NCBI RefSeq assembly: GCF_002174305.1
Contig: NZ_MIJB01000031.1
Span: 1-46,539 of the forward strand
Length of the DNA: 46,539 nucleotides
Direction: 5' to 3'
From: Aeromicrobium sp. PE09-221
GTDB taxonomy: Bacteria > Actinomycetota > Actinomycetes > Propionibacteriales > Nocardioidaceae
Below the pieces are notes generated by a model that was not told the DNA's origin, searched no databases, and was given only the letters and a program-made list of their open reading frames with translations. The position numbers were made by a program, and so were the translations under genes. Below, piece after piece: positions 1 to 9,555 of the stretch; position 1 is the stretch's first letter, and the number at the start of each line of letters is the position of its first letter.

Positions 1-153
1 TTCGTGTCCGATGATTCCTGGGACCACGGACTCGAGCCCGCGATCGATCTCGCACTGCTCGGCCGTTACTACGAGCGCTTGGGCGACCACGCCGTCAACA
101 TGGCCCGCCGCGTGGTCTTCCTGGTCACCGGGGAGCTGCCTGTCGGCGGCTGA
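1..153 (+). CDS. phoU: PhoU, phosphate signalling regulator (3' end only)
   Basis: Only the last 50 codons are present; the frame is open from base 1. The visible end, with an LLGRYYERLGDHAVNMARRV segment, matches the C-terminal helix of PhoU domains, whose E/D-rich motifs bind metal clusters. PhoU is a cytoplasmic helical-bundle protein that couples Pst transport to the phosphate-sensing kinase and represses the Pho regulon in high phosphate. It runs on the plus strand, away from the minus-strand pst operon further along, so it is not in the classic pstSCAB-phoU operon here. It converges on the lpqE-like gene and ends just before a strong bidirectional hairpin. Confidence 0.85.
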   Translation, partial: FVSDDSWDHGLEPAIDLALLGRYYERLGDHAVNMARRVVFLVTGELPVGG

Positions 154-176
154 GACCCGCGCTGGTCGCGCTGGTC

Positions 177-224
177 CACCGATGAGAACGGGCCGCCCCG
201 AGGGGCGGCCCGTTCTCATCGGTG
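177..224. terminator. Bidirectional terminator hairpin between phoU and lpqE-like gene
   Basis: A perfect 23-bp inverted repeat (177-199 with 202-224) with a minimal GA loop lies between the stop of phoU and the stop of the convergent lipoprotein gene. It has no clear T tract, as is common in high-GC actinobacteria. It can serve both strands. Confidence 0.8.
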
Positions 225-234
225 TCGGTGGAAC

Positions 235-810
235 TCACTCCGCGGGTTCGAGGCCCGCGGCGTCGAGCTCCTCGAGCTGCTCTGTGCTCGGGGTCCGGGA
301 CTCCGTCGCGACCGAGGAGTACATCTCGCTGCGCGCGACGACCGGGACATTGAGCGAGACCTGCCCACCGGAGGCGAGGTTCAGGGTCAGCAGGGCGTAG
401 CGGCCCTCGACGATCTCGTCGTCCTCGACGATGATCTCGCCGTCGGCGCCCACCGGGGCGAGGAGCTCTGCCCTGAGCTCGATGCCATTGGGCAGGTCGA
501 CGAGCGTTGGCGTGCCCGAAGGGGTGGCGTTGACGTCGGTGCCGCTGGCGGTGACCTCCACCGACTCGACGACCTGGTCCTCCGCCCGGGCAAGCAGGGC
601 TCCGGAGAAGGTGGCCGTGCCGTCGCCGTTGTCCACGAACAGTCCGTTGTAGATCTGCACGGGCGCGTCGATGTCGCGCAGATTGGCGCCGATCGACTGC
701 TGGTACTGCTGGTTGGTCTGCGCACTGAAGCTGGTTCCGCAGGCGGACAGCACGAGCGGAGAGGCGGCGACCAGGGCGATGGCGGCGATGCGGCGTCGTC
801 GAAGGCTCAC
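235..810 (-). CDS. lpqE: LpqE-like lipoprotein
   Basis: Predicted 191-residue secreted lipoprotein: RRRR n-region, hydrophobic stretch and lipobox LSAC with the lipidated Cys at residue 24. The rest is a beta-rich domain ([16 protein letters not shown], later [13 protein letters not shown]) resembling mycobacterial LpqE and, distantly, PCu(A)C copper chaperones. The His/Met ligands of true PCu(A)C proteins are absent: there is no His and only one Met, near the C-terminus, so copper transfer is doubtful. I chose the GTG at 810 because a TACGAT box (818-823) ends exactly 7 bases upstream, the leaderless arrangement; an ATG at 819 overlaps that box and has no ribosome site. Divergent from carD, as lpqE is in mycobacteria. 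Confidence 0.75.
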   Translation of the reverse strand: MSLRRRRIAAIALVAASPLVLSACGTSFSAQTNQQYQQSIGANLRDIDAPVQIYNGLFVDNGDGTATFSGALLARAEDQVVESVEVTASGTDVNATPSGTPTLVDLPNGIELRAELLAPVGADGEIIVEDDEIVEGRYALLTLNLASGGQVSLNVPVVARSEMYSSVATESRTPSTEQLEELDAAGLEPAE

Positions 811-817
811 GGTCTGC

Positions 818-823
818 ATCGTA
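818..823 (-). promoter_or_regulatory. Leaderless -10 box for lpqE-like gene
   Basis: TACGAT followed by a 7-base spacer and GTG 810; transcription would start at or next to the start codon. Confidence 0.55.
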
Positions 824-904
824 TCGGAGGGCCCGGCCGCCGGCGAAAACGGCCAGGAAGTACGTCCGAAACCCGTGATATCCTGGGTGTCGAGGAAAGG
901 TGCA

Positions 905-1396
905 ATGTCTATGGCTTTCACTGTCGGCGAAACCGTTGTGTATCCGAATCACGGCGCTGCAGTCATCGAAGACATCGAGACACGAACGATCAAGGGGGAG
1001 ATCCGCGAGTACCTCGTTCTGAGAGTCCTGGCGCAGAGTGACCTCGTCGTGCGCGTCCCGGCGTGCAATGTCGATCTGGTCGGTGTGCGCGATGTGGTCG
1101 ACGAGGCCGGTCTGGAGCGGGTGTTCTCGGTGCTGCGAGCCGAGCACGTCGAGGAGCCCACCAACTGGTCCCGCCGCTACAAGGCGAATCTGGAGAAGCT
1201 GCACTCCGGAGATGTGCTCAAGGTGGCCGAGGTCGTCCGCGATCTCTGGCGCCGCGACCATGAGCGGGGCCTGTCGGCCGGTGAGAAGCGGATGCTCTCC
1301 AAGGCCCGGCAGATCCTCGTCTCGGAGCTGGCGCTGGCGGAGAACACCAATGAGGACAAGGCCGAGACCCGCCTCGATGAGGTTCTCGCGTCCTGA
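905..1396 (+). CDS. carD: CarD, RNA-polymerase-binding transcription regulator
   Basis: A 163-residue protein covering the whole CarD family length. The N-terminal RNAP-interacting Tudor-like domain starts [20 protein letters not shown]; the C-terminal helical DNA-binding part contains [17 protein letters not shown] and [25 protein letters not shown], hallmarks of the family. CarD binds the beta subunit of RNA polymerase and stabilises open complexes, especially at ribosomal promoters. Start: ATG 905 (4 bases after the AAGG of GAGGAAAGG), or ATG 911, which aligns better with the usual MxFxVG N-terminus. Divergent from the lpqE-like gene and convergent with ispF; the usual ispD neighbour is missing. 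Confidence 0.95.
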   Translation: MSMAFTVGETVVYPNHGAAVIEDIETRTIKGEIREYLVLRVLAQSDLVVRVPACNVDLVGVRDVVDEAGLERVFSVLRAEHVEEPTNWSRRYKANLEKLHSGDVLKVAEVVRDLWRRDHERGLSAGEKRMLSKARQILVSELALAENTNEDKAETRLDEVLAS

Positions 1397-1411
1397 GTTT
1401 CCTGCCTAGCG

Positions 1412-1445
1412 GAACGGCGCCGGATCGACTGATCCGGCGCCGTTC
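1412..1445. terminator. Terminator hairpin between carD and ispF
   Basis: Perfect 15-bp stem (1412-1426 with 1431-1445), loop GACT, between the converging carD and ispF genes. It can end transcription from either side. Confidence 0.8.
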
Positions 1446-1480
1446 GTCGTCTCCGCGGGCGCCGGTGGGGTGCGTGCCGT

Positions 1481-1957
1481 TCAGCCGAGCAGCAGAGCGG
1501 TGGCGATCGCCGCGATCCCCTCGCCTCGGCCGGTGAGTCCGAGGCCGTCGGTGGTGGTGCCGGAGACGGATACGTGAGCACCGATCGATGCGCCGAGCGT
1601 CTGCTGCGCCTCGCCTCGGCGCGAGCCGATCCTCGGACGGTTTCCGATGACCTGCACCGCGACATTGCCGATCTCCCAGCCCTCGGCGCGCACGAGTCGG
1701 GCGGTCTCCTCCAGGAAGACCGATCCCGAGGCGCCCGCGAACTCCGGTGACGCCGTGCCGAAGCGCTCCCCGATATCGCCCAGCCCCGCCGCCGTGAGGA
1801 GGGCGTCGGCCATGGCGTGTGCGGCGGCATCACCATCGGAGTGGCCGTCCAGACCGGCCTCGGCATCGGGCCAGTACAGTCCGGCCAGCCAGAGCTCACG
1901 GCCGGGAACCAGCCGGTGGACATCGGTGCCGATGCCGACACGGGGAAGCGCAGCCAT
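1481..1957 (-). CDS. ispF: IspF, 2-C-methyl-D-erythritol 2,4-cyclodiphosphate synthase
   Basis: A 158-residue enzyme of the MEP isoprenoid pathway that cyclises CDP-methylerythritol 2-phosphate to the cyclodiphosphate with loss of CMP. Family signatures: GIGTDVHRL with metal ligands Asp12 and His14, [20 protein letters not shown] with the third metal His, and the C-terminal [14 protein letters not shown]. Full length. The start at 1957 begins the conserved RVGIGTDVH segment and is preceded by TACGCT plus 6 bases, a leaderless configuration. Extending upstream would add a Pro/Asp-rich non-conserved leader. ispD, its usual partner, is not in the window. Confidence 0.93.
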   Translation of the reverse strand: MAALPRVGIGTDVHRLVPGRELWLAGLYWPDAEAGLDGHSDGDAAAHAMADALLTAAGLGDIGERFGTASPEFAGASGSVFLEETARLVRAEGWEIGNVAVQVIGNRPRIGSRRGEAQQTLGASIGAHVSVSGTTTDGLGLTGRGEGIAAIATALLLG

Positions 1958-1963
1958 GTCGAC

Positions 1964-1969
1964 AGCGTA
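1964..1969 (-). promoter_or_regulatory. Leaderless -10 box for ispF
   Basis: TACGCT, 6-base spacer, ATG 1957. Confidence 0.55.
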
Positions 1970-2124
1970 GTGGGAGTGCCTGGTCGGCGAGTCGTCGTCC
2001 ACAGGCGGGGCGGGGTCCGGCATCGTCCACAGGTTCGCTGAAAAGGGTGGTCGGGGAGTGACGACGCTGCCTACCGTCAGTGGAATGGATCGACCGGATC
2101 GGTCACACTGAAGGGGTGTTGGGC

Positions 2125-2622
2125 ATGGACCTGCAGACCTGGGTGTCGCTGTTCGCCGTGGTGGCGAGCTTTGGCAGCCTGTATGTCATGCTGCGGCGCG
2201 AACTGGGCAGCTTCCGTGCCGAGCTCAAGGCTGATATCGCCGCGGCGCGGGTGGAGTTCCGTGAGGGGATCGCGGATGCCAAGGCAGAAGCGAAAGCCGA
2301 TAGCGACCGGGTGCGGGTGGAGTTCCGTGAGGGGATCGCGGATGCCAAGGCAGAAGCGAAAGCCGATAGCGAGCGGGTGCGGGTGGAGTTCCGTGAGGGG
2401 ATCGCGGATGCCAAGGCAGAAGCGAAAGCCGATAGCGAGCGGGTGCGGGCAGACGTGAGGGCTGGGATGGAGTCGCTGGCCACGCGGATGGACCGCCTGG
2501 ATGGCCGGATGGACCGCCTGGAGGATCGGATGAATCGCCTGGACGATCGTGTGTATCTCCTCGCGACCGGGCTGCGCCCCTACCTGGAGCAGGCTCCGCA
2601 GGCTGGCGGTAGCGGCGCCTGA
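2125..2622 (+). CDS. Membrane-anchored coiled-coil protein with 22-residue tandem repeats
   Basis: A 165-residue protein of unknown function. Residues about 5-22 form one transmembrane helix ([18 protein letters not shown]) followed by basic residues. Residues 42-107 are three near-identical 22-residue units ([19 protein letters not shown] plus E/D-RV), charged, proline-free and helical; 22 = 2 x 11 suggests a hendecad coiled coil. The C-terminal part has a heptad pattern (RMDRLDG / RMDRLED / RMNRLDD), a second coiled coil. A filament- or adaptor-like membrane protein is plausible. Start: ATG 2125 with GAAGGGG about 9 bases upstream. It ends 68 bases before cysS. Confidence 0.75.
   Translation: MDLQTWVSLFAVVASFGSLYVMLRRELGSFRAELKADIAAARVEFREGIADAKAEAKADSDRVRVEFREGIADAKAEAKADSERVRVEFREGIADAKAEAKADSERVRADVRAGMESLATRMDRLDGRMDRLEDRMNRLDDRVYLLATGLRPYLEQAPQAGGSGA
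2248..2445 (+). repeat. Three 66-bp tandem repeats inside the coiled-coil gene
   Basis: Units start at 2248, 2314 and 2380, exactly 66 bp apart. Unit 1 differs from units 2 and 3 by one base seen here (C versus G at 2307, Asp versus Glu codon), so the duplication is recent or kept uniform by recombination. Each unit encodes 22 residues in frame. Confidence 0.95.
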
Positions 2623-2677
2623 TGGCGCGGGGCGAGGCCCCCACCGGCGCGTCGGCCGACCACAGCCCCGCGGCCGA

Positions 2678-2683
2678 TAGGGT
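2678..2683 (+). promoter_or_regulatory. Leaderless -10 box for cysS
   Basis: TAGGGT, 7-base spacer, GTG 2691; this decides the cysS start. Confidence 0.6.
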
Positions 2684-2690
2684 TGGACCC

Positions 2691-4103
2691 GTGACCCTCC
2701 ATCTGTATGACTCCGCGACACGGCAGATCCGGCCGCTCGACCCGGTGGTGCCGGGTCGCGTCGGGATCTACCACTGCGGGTTGACGGTGCAGGGACCGCC
2801 ACACATCGGTCATATCCGCAAGGAGGTGGTCTTCGATGTGCTGCGCCGTTGGCTCGAGCGAGCCGGCTATGACGTGCGCATCGTCGCCAATGTGACCGAT
2901 ATCGACGACAAGATCATCGCCAAGGGTGCCGAGAACGGCGAGCCGTGGTTCGCCGTGGCCTACCGCAACGAGCGGGCCTTGCACGCGGCCTACGAGGTCC
3001 TCGGCTGTGAGCCTCCGACCTACGAGCCGCGGGCCACCGGCCACGTGCCAGAGATGATCGAGATGATGGAGACGCTCATCGCGCGAGGGCACGCCTACCC
3101 GGCCCAGGACGGGTCGGGAGACGTCTACTTCGATGTCCGCTCCTGGCCCCCCTACGGGGAGCTGTCGAATCAGTCGATCGAGGATATGCAGGAGGCACCC
3201 GACGCCCCCGCCGACGGCAAGCGCGATCCCCGTGACTTCGCGCTCTGGAAGGGCCGCAAGGAGGAAGAGCCCGAGTCCGCCTCGTGGCCGACTCCCTGGG
3301 GTCGGGGACGCCCTGGCTGGCATCTGGAGTGCTCGGCGATGGCTGCCAAGTATCTCGGACCGGAGTTCGACATCCACGGAGGCGGCCTGGACCTGCGCTT
3401 CCCGCATCACGAGAACGAGTTGGCGCAGTCACGGGCCGCTGGCCAGCCCTTCGCGCGCGTATGGATGCACAATGCGATGCTCAACCTCGGTTCGTCCAAG
3501 ATGAGCAAGTCGGTCGGCAACACGCTGACGGTCGCGGAGGTCGTCAAGCGCGTCCCCGCGATCGCTCTGCGGTACTACCTGGTGGCCGCGCACTACCGCT
3601 CGATCATCGAGTACAGCGAGGAGTCCCTCGCCGAGGCTGCGACGACGATGAGCCGTATCGAGGGCTTCGTGACCCGCGCGGCCAGCCTCGTCGGCCGGTG
3701 CGACGGAGGGGAGATCCCGCCCGCTTTCGCCGAGGCGATGGACGACGATCTCTCCGTGCCCGCCGCGCTCGCCGTCGTGCAGGACACCGTGGCCTCGGGT
3801 CAGCGTCTGCTCGGTCACGGTGCCAGTGACGACCTGAGGGCCGCCCTCGGCTCTGTGCGCGCCATGCTCGATGTGCTCGGACTCGATCCGCTGGACCCGC
3901 ACTGGGCCGGTAGCCGCGACCACGGGCCGGCCCAGGCCGCGCTCGGCGCCCTGGTCCAGCAGTTGCTCGACCACCGCGCCGAGGCGCGGGCCGCCAAGGA
4001 TTTCGCGGCTGCCGACCGCATCCGTGACCAATTGACCACCGCGGGCATCGCCATCGAGGACACCCCTCAGGGCGCCCGCTGGACTGTGAAGGAGGACCGC
4101 TGA
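2691..4103 (+). CDS. cysS: Cysteinyl-tRNA synthetase
   Basis: A 470-residue class I aminoacyl-tRNA synthetase that charges tRNA-Cys. Visible motifs: zinc ligand and HIGH region [38 protein letters not shown] and [15 protein letters not shown] (zinc-site Cys and His residues), and the KMSKS loop [12 protein letters not shown]. The C-terminal anticodon-binding helices include [12 protein letters not shown]. The overlap with rlmB identifies it as cysS rather than its mycothiol paralogue mshC. The GTG at 2691 is preferred because of the leaderless box and because it starts just before the conserved LHLYDSATR. Its TGA overlaps the rlmB ATG. Confidence 0.95.
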   Translation: MTLHLYDSATRQIRPLDPVVPGRVGIYHCGLTVQGPPHIGHIRKEVVFDVLRRWLERAGYDVRIVANVTDIDDKIIAKGAENGEPWFAVAYRNERALHAAYEVLGCEPPTYEPRATGHVPEMIEMMETLIARGHAYPAQDGSGDVYFDVRSWPPYGELSNQSIEDMQEAPDAPADGKRDPRDFALWKGRKEEEPESASWPTPWGRGRPGWHLECSAMAAKYLGPEFDIHGGGLDLRFPHHENELAQSRAAGQPFARVWMHNAMLNLGSSKMSKSVGNTLTVAEVVKRVPAIALRYYLVAAHYRSIIEYSEESLAEAATTMSRIEGFVTRAASLVGRCDGGEIPPAFAEAMDDDLSVPAALAVVQDTVASGQRLLGHGASDDLRAALGSVRAMLDVLGLDPLDPHWAGSRDHGPAQAALGALVQQLLDHRAEARAAKDFAAADRIRDQLTTAGIAIEDTPQGARWTVKEDR

Positions 4104-5050
4104 TGGCCGGCAACAGCCAGCGTCGCGGCGCCGTAAAAAAGACCGGCAAGGGCAATCCCACGGCTGGTTCCGGCGGCAGGCGTCGCCGCGGCCTCGAGGG
4201 AAAGGGCCCGACCCCGCGGGCCGAGGACCGTCCCAATCACAAGAAGTACAAGATGGTGCAGGCTGCCGAGAAGCGCGAGCGGGCCAAGCCCAAGCGCAAG
4301 TCCGGTGACGGAGGCCCGGAGTGGGTCGCTGGCCGCAACTCCGTCGTGGAGCTGCTGCGGGCCACGGTGCCGGTCAATGCTGTGTACGTGGTCGAGGGCA
4401 CCGAGCGAGACGAGCGCCTGCGCGAGATCTTCCGGCTCGCCGCCGAGCAGAATGTCTCGATGCTGGAGATCGGCCGCCCCGAGCTCGATCGGCTCACCGG
4501 CGGCGCCGTTCACCAGGGCATCGCCGCCAAGCTCGATGCCTACGAGTATGCGCACCCCGATGACCTGTTGGCGATCGCCGTCGAGCGAGGGGAACCGGCG
4601 CTCATCGTGATGCTCGATGGCATCACCGACCCGCGGAATCTGGGGGCGATCGTGCGCTCGGCCTCGGGCTTCGGCGTGCACGGGGTCGTCATCCCCGAGC
4701 GCCGCGCCGCGCAGATGACCGCGGCGGCCTGGAAGACGTCCGCAGGCGCCGCGGCCCGGGTCAGGGTCGCGCGGGCCACCAATCTGACGCGGCAGCTCAA
4801 GGCGTACCAGGAGGCCGGTCTCATGGTGGTGGGCCTGGCGGCCGACGGCGATGTCGAGCTGCCCTCCCTCGATCTGGCCGACGGACCACTCGTCGTGGTC
4901 GTCGGCAGCGAGGGCAAGGGTCTGTCGCGCCTCGTGGGCGAGACCTGCGACCAGCTGGTCAGCATCCCGATGTCGAGCGATCTCGAGTCGCTCAACGCGG
5001 GTGTCGCGACGGGTGTCGCGCTCTACGCGATCTCGCGATTGCGCGCCTGA
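4103..5050 (+). CDS. rlmB: RlmB-type 23S rRNA 2'-O-methyltransferase (SpoU/TrmH family)
   Basis: A 315-residue SPOUT methyltransferase. Residues 1-70 are a lysine/arginine-rich RNA-binding tail typical of actinobacterial members; then the substrate-binding domain ([12 protein letters not shown]) and the knotted catalytic domain with motif 1 [12 protein letters not shown], motif 2 [11 protein letters not shown] and motif 3 [19 protein letters not shown]. It is expected to 2'-O-methylate a 23S rRNA guanosine near the peptidyl-transferase centre (G2251 in E. coli), but assignment to RlmB rather than another TrmH-type enzyme rests on context. ATG overlaps the cysS stop (TGATG), with a GGAGG ribosome site inside cysS, so the pair is translationally coupled. 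Confidence 0.9.
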   Translation: MAGNSQRRGAVKKTGKGNPTAGSGGRRRRGLEGKGPTPRAEDRPNHKKYKMVQAAEKRERAKPKRKSGDGGPEWVAGRNSVVELLRATVPVNAVYVVEGTERDERLREIFRLAAEQNVSMLEIGRPELDRLTGGAVHQGIAAKLDAYEYAHPDDLLAIAVERGEPALIVMLDGITDPRNLGAIVRSASGFGVHGVVIPERRAAQMTAAAWKTSAGAAARVRVARATNLTRQLKAYQEAGLMVVGLAADGDVELPSLDLADGPLVVVVGSEGKGLSRLVGETCDQLVSIPMSSDLESLNAGVATGVALYAISRLRA

Positions 5051-5579
5051 CACGCGCTAGCTGCGATCGTCACGGGCTGAGACTCGGCCGTATTGGTCGC
5101 GGTGACACGCACGGCGCCGCCGACGCTCTCGACCTGCGGGTCGGCAGGGAAGTCGCCGTAGGGCCGCCCCCTCGGGGTCTGACCGTCGACGGCCTCGGCG
5201 ACGCGATCGCTCTCGTCGCCCGATCAGGCAGATCACGCTCCGCGGCTCACCGTCGGCGGCGTGGAACTCCACAGCATGCGGGACACCGGACCCGCTCTCG
5301 ATGAGTGCCGCCACCGGATCGTCGAGGCAGCCCAGCAGCGCCGCGGTGGTCTCATCGCCCGCGGCCGAGCCCGCCGCCAGATCCACGCTGAGATTGCTGC
5401 CCAGACCGCCGATGATGACCCGGTCCCCGTCGATACGCACCTGATTGAGGGGTACCGCGAGGCGGTCCTTCTCGGCCGGTCCCCTGGCCAGCACCTCGTC
5501 GCCGGACCATCCCGCCTCCGCACCCCGCGAGGGCGAGCGTGGCCACGGGGATCCCGGTCAGAAATCCCGAAAGACGCAT
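5023..5579 (-). pseudogene. Lipoprotein gene broken by two frameshifts
   Basis: Starts with a clear lipoprotein signal (MRLSGFLTGIPVATLALAGC, Cys20). After GCGG the reading frame must shift at about 5511-5513, where one G too many in a GGG run breaks it; the next frame reads well (LAVPLNQVRIDGDRVIIGG ... VEFHAADGEPRSVICLIG). At about 5219-5221 a second GGG run again needs one G removed, giving DGQTPRGRPYGDFPADPQV and a stop at 5023-5025. The repaired product would be 184 residues, function unknown. The un-shifted frames turn into Arg-rich nonsense. Either a pseudogene or two sequencing errors; the tail overlaps rlmB by 28 bases. It follows the histidine kinase on the same strand. Confidence 0.6.
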
Positions 5580-5589
5580 AGAGAGCAGT

Positions 5590-6887
5590 CTATGGCGAGC
5601 TCGTGCGCGGAATCTGGACGGTCAAGCGGGCGCCACCGAGGGGGCTCTCGTCGACGCCCACGCCCCCGCCGTGGGCCCGCGCGACCTCCGCGACGATCGC
5701 CAGGCCGAGTCCGCTGCCGCCAGCATCACGCGCCCGGCCCTCGTCCAAACGGACGAAGCGTCCGAAGACCCGCTCCCGGTCCGCTGGCTCGATACCATCG
5801 CCATCATCCTCGACCACGAGCAGTACGGTGTCCGGGCGCTCGCTCACCGAGAAGGCCACAGCGTTCCGCGCGTGCCGGGCGGCGTTATCGGCCAGATTGC
5901 GGAGCACCTGGCCGAGCAGGCGCCGATCGGCGTCGACCCGCGCCGGGCCGACCGCGGTGCTGTCGACCTCCAGACCCGCCGCACGCAGGCGACTCGCCTC
6001 GGCGAACATCAGATCGTCGATATCGACGGGCTCGCGTCGCAACGCCAGTCCGTGTTCATCGGAGCGCGCCAGGACGAGCATGGCCGCGACCAGGCCGTCC
6101 AATCTCTCGGTCTCGGCCAGCACGGTCGCCGGGAGGTCCAGATCCGCGGACGGGTGGCGGCGCAGCACCTCGGCACTCTGGCGCATGGAGGCGATGGGGG
6201 ACCGCAGCTCGTGCGACGCATCGGAGACGAACTGCCGCTGTTGCCGCGACGAGGCCTCCAGGCGCTCCAGCATCGTGTTCATGGTGCGCGCGAGCCGTGG
6301 GATCTCATCACGTCCTCGCGGCACCTCGACCCTCCGGGACAGGTCGCTCACACCGATCCGGGCCACATCAGCGCGCATCCTCTCGACCGGCCGCAGGGAG
6401 CGGCCGACCGTCACCCAGGTGACCCCGGCGACGAGCACGACGAGCACGGGCAGGGCAACGAAGAGCAGTCCACGGGTGGCTCCGACGGAGTCCTCGACCT
6501 CGTCGAGCGGTGCACCGAGGGCCAGCACGCCGTCCTCGGCGGGGGCCGTGACCACCACGTAGCGGTCGCCGTCGACCTCGATGGTCCGCTCGTCGCGGTC
6601 CGGGTCGATGATCGCCGGCAGGCCGGAGGCCTCGTCGTTGGCGGCCCGCACGCTGCCGTCATCGTCGATCAGCTGAGCGAGATCATCGTCATCGGCATCG
6701 CTGATGCGGTCGTCGTCATCGTCGAGGGTGCGGGCGAGTGCCTCGGCGGATCGCTCGGCCGTGTCGGCCAGCGACGAGGTCAGCGTGCGCTCGAGGGTCC
6801 AGGTGAACAGCACGGCACCGAGGACGAGCACGATCGCGACGATCAGGCTCGCCCCGAGCGTGATACGGGCGCGGACGGACGACACGG

Positions 6888-6891
<4 letters not shown>
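5590..6891 (-). CDS. Sensor histidine kinase (HAMP/HisKA/HATPase)
   Basis: A 433-residue membrane kinase. TM1 about residues 12-31, a short extracytoplasmic domain (about 32-140), TM2 about 141-162, then HAMP, HisKA with SDASHELRSP (phosphorylated His227), and a HATPase domain with N box LRNLADNAARHA, G1 VVEDDGDGIE and G2 GGSGLGLAIV. The sensor domain holds 13 Asp in residues 57-78, a possible cation-binding patch. The ATG overlaps the response regulator's stop (ATGA), so the two are coupled. The position behind pst and a PHO-like repeat ahead of the regulator hint at phosphate signalling, but the sensor is not a recognisable PhoR/SenX3 type; a generic MprB/TcrY-like role is equally possible. 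Confidence 0.9.
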
Positions 6892-7565
<674 letters not shown>

Positions 7566-7588
7566 GGTCCGATCATCCCAGGTCCCCG

Positions 7589-7605
7589 CTGAACGAACGC
7601 TGAAG
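7589..7605 (-). promoter_or_regulatory. Weak PHO-box-like direct repeat ahead of the response regulator
   Basis: On the minus strand CTTCAG and GTTCAG are spaced exactly 11 bp, the PHO-box period. The match to the GTTCACC unit is partial, so this is tentative. Confidence 0.35.
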
Positions 7606-7618
7606 AAGCCGCCGCGTG

Positions 7619-7693
7619 CGAACCCGTTGAGTGTGACGTTTGGACGGCGGAATCAGTGAATCAGCCGTCCAAACGTCACACTCAACGGGTTCG
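7619..7693. repeat. Perfect 30-bp inverted repeat (large hairpin) between pstB and the two-component system
   Basis: Arms 7619-7648 and 7664-7693 are perfect reverse complements around a 15-base loop. The outer arm touches the pstB stop codon (7694-7696). It is far longer than a usual terminator and less GC-rich, containing GAGTGTGACGTTTGGACGGC. It may act as a terminator or attenuator, or be a REP/MITE-like element. Confidence 0.9.
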
Positions 7694-8473
7694 TCAGCCG
7701 AAGCGGCCCTGGATATAGGCCTCGGTGGCGGGATCCTCGGGATTGGAGAACATCATCGATGTGTCGCCGTGCTCGATGAGCCTGCCCGGCTGCCCGACGC
7801 CCGCGAGGTTGAAGAAGGCCGTGGTGTCGGAGACGCGAGCTGCCTGCTGCATATTGTGCGTGACGATGACGATCGTGTAATCGGTCTTCAACTCGTGGAT
7901 GAGGTCCTCGATGATGCTCGTCGAGATCGGGTCGAGAGCCGAGCAGGGCTCGTCCATGAGCAACACCTCCGGCTGTGTCGCGATCGCCCGGGCGATGCAG
8001 AGTCGCTGCTGCTGGCCGCCGGACAGGCCCGAGCCGGGGCGGTCCAGACGGTCCTTGACCTCGTTCCACAGTCCCGCGCTACGCAGGGAGCGCTCGACGA
8101 TATCGTCGGCCTCCTTCTTCTTCATCCGCTTGCTGTTGAGGCGCTGACCGGCCAGCACGTTCTCCGCGATCGACATCGTGGGGAACGGGTTGGGTCGCTG
8201 GAACACCATGCCGATCAACCGGCGCACGTTGACCGGGTCCATGTCATCGGCGTAGAGGTCCTGACCGTCGATGAGTACCTTGCCGTCGACACGAGCGCCG
8301 CGGATCACCTCGTGCATGCGGTTCAGCGAGCGCAGGAAGGTCGACTTGCCGCAACCGGAGGGACCGATGAATGCGGTCACGGATCGTGCGGCGATGGGGA
8401 TGGTCACACCCTCGACGGCGAGGAAGTCGCCGTAGTAGATGTCGAGGTCGCTGACGTCGATGCTCTTGGCCAT
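7694..8473 (-). CDS. pstB: PstB, phosphate ABC transporter ATP-binding protein
   Basis: A 259-residue ATPase that powers PstCA-mediated phosphate uptake. Walker [10 protein letters not shown] (37-45), Q-loop VFQRPNPFP, which is typical of PstB, signature [14 protein letters not shown], Walker [15 protein letters not shown]-loop VTHNMQQA. The start ATG 8473 ([15 protein letters not shown]) matches family N-termini; a longer frame would extend into pstA. Five bases separate it from the pstA stop. Last gene of the pst operon, followed by the 30-bp inverted repeat. Confidence 0.97.
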   Translation of the reverse strand: MAKSIDVSDLDIYYGDFLAVEGVTIPIAARSVTAFIGPSGCGKSTFLRSLNRMHEVIRGARVDGKVLIDGQDLYADDMDPVNVRRLIGMVFQRPNPFPTMSIAENVLAGQRLNSKRMKKKEADDIVERSLRSAGLWNEVKDRLDRPGSGLSGGQQQRLCIARAIATQPEVLLMDEPCSALDPISTSIIEDLIHELKTDYTIVIVTHNMQQAARVSDTTAFFNLAGVGQPGRLIEHGDTSMMFSNPEDPATEAYIQGRFG

Positions 8474-8478
8474 TGGTT

Positions 8479-9555
8479 TTACCGCTCTCCCTTGGGGCTG
8501 AAGAAGTACGAGACGAGCCGTGCGGCGAGGTTCAGCAGCATCACGATGATGAGCAGCACGAGAGCCGCTCCCCACGCGCGTTCGATGCTGGGACCCGGCG
8601 GCACGCCCGGGACGATGATCGAGAAGTAGGTGAACACCGGCAGCGTGGCCATGCGTCCGTCGAAGAGATTGAAGTTCACCGAATCGGTGAGACCCGCGAT
8701 GACGAGCAAGGGCGCGGTCTCACCGATGACTCGAGCGATCGCGAGCGTCACCCCGGTCACGATACCGGCCAGCGCCGTCGGCAGCACCACCTTGACGATC
8801 GTGCGCCACTTCGGCACGCCGAGGGCGTAGGAGGCCTCGCGCAGCTCATTCGGCACCAGCTTGAGCATCTCCTCACAGGAGCGTACGACGACCGGGATCA
8901 TCAGCACCGACAGCGCCACGGCGCCGCCGACGCCCATCCGGACACCGGGCCCGAAGAAGATGACGAACAGCGCGTAGGCGAAGAGGCCGGCGACGATCGA
9001 GGGGATCCCGGTCATGACGTCGACCAGGAAGCGGATCCATCCCGCCAGTCGGGTGCCGTCGCCGTACTCGATCAGGTAGATCGCGGTGAAGAGGCCGATG
9101 GGGATCGAGATCGCCGCGGCGGCGGCCGTGATGAGCAGCGTGCCCATCAATGCGTGGTAGATGCCGCCGCCCTCGCCGACGATATTGCGCATCGAGTAGG
9201 TGAAGAACTCGCTGCTCAGGACGGGCGCGCCACGCGAGACGACGGTGGCGAGGATGCTGCCGAGGGGGAACAGCGTGATCGCGAAGGCGGTCGAGACGAG
9301 CAGCGTCACGAGCCGGTCCATGGCCTTGCGGCTGCCCTCGACGGCCAGCGACCAGATCGGGATGACCGCTGCGACACACCAGCCGACGAGCACGAGCCAG
9401 GCGCCTACGGGACCGAAGACACCGACGAGGGCCAGCAGGACCGCGGCCGCGGTCAGCGCAGGGGGCACCCAGCGGGGGAGTTGCCGCCCGCGCAGGCTCG
9501 AGGCGATCGGCGATGCCCCGGACTCGGGACGAGGGGTCTGCAATGTGGAGGTCAT
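8479..9555 (-). CDS. pstA: PstA, phosphate ABC transporter permease
   Basis: A 358-residue inner-membrane permease; with PstC it forms the phosphate channel. Several hydrophobic helices, and the BPD-type coupling motif [24 protein letters not shown], in which EAsyaLGxxxW contacts PstB. The long N-terminal region (about 45 residues before the first helix, then two extra helices) exceeds E. coli PstA, as in other actinobacteria. Its ATG overlaps the pstC TGA (TGATG), so translation is coupled. Confidence 0.95.
   Translation of the reverse strand: MTSTLQTPRPESGASPIASSLRGRQLPRWVPPALTAAAVLLALVGVFGPVGAWLVLVGWCVAAVIPIWSLAVEGSRKAMDRLVTLLVSTAFAITLFPLGSILATVVSRGAPVLSSEFFTYSMRNIVGEGGGIYHALMGTLLITAAAAAISIPIGLFTAIYLIEYGDGTRLAGWIRFLVDVMTGIPSIVAGLFAYALFVIFFGPGVRMGVGGAVALSVLMIPVVVRSCEEMLKLVPNELREASYALGVPKWRTIVKVVLPTALAGIVTGVTLAIARVIGETAPLLVIAGLTDSVNFNLFDGRMATLPVFTYFSIIVPGVPPGPSIERAWGAALVLLIIVMLLNLAARLVSYFFSPKGER

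Noticed and set aside
2248..2445. CRISPR-like array
   Set aside because: The 66-bp units are contiguous, in frame and coding, with no spacers.
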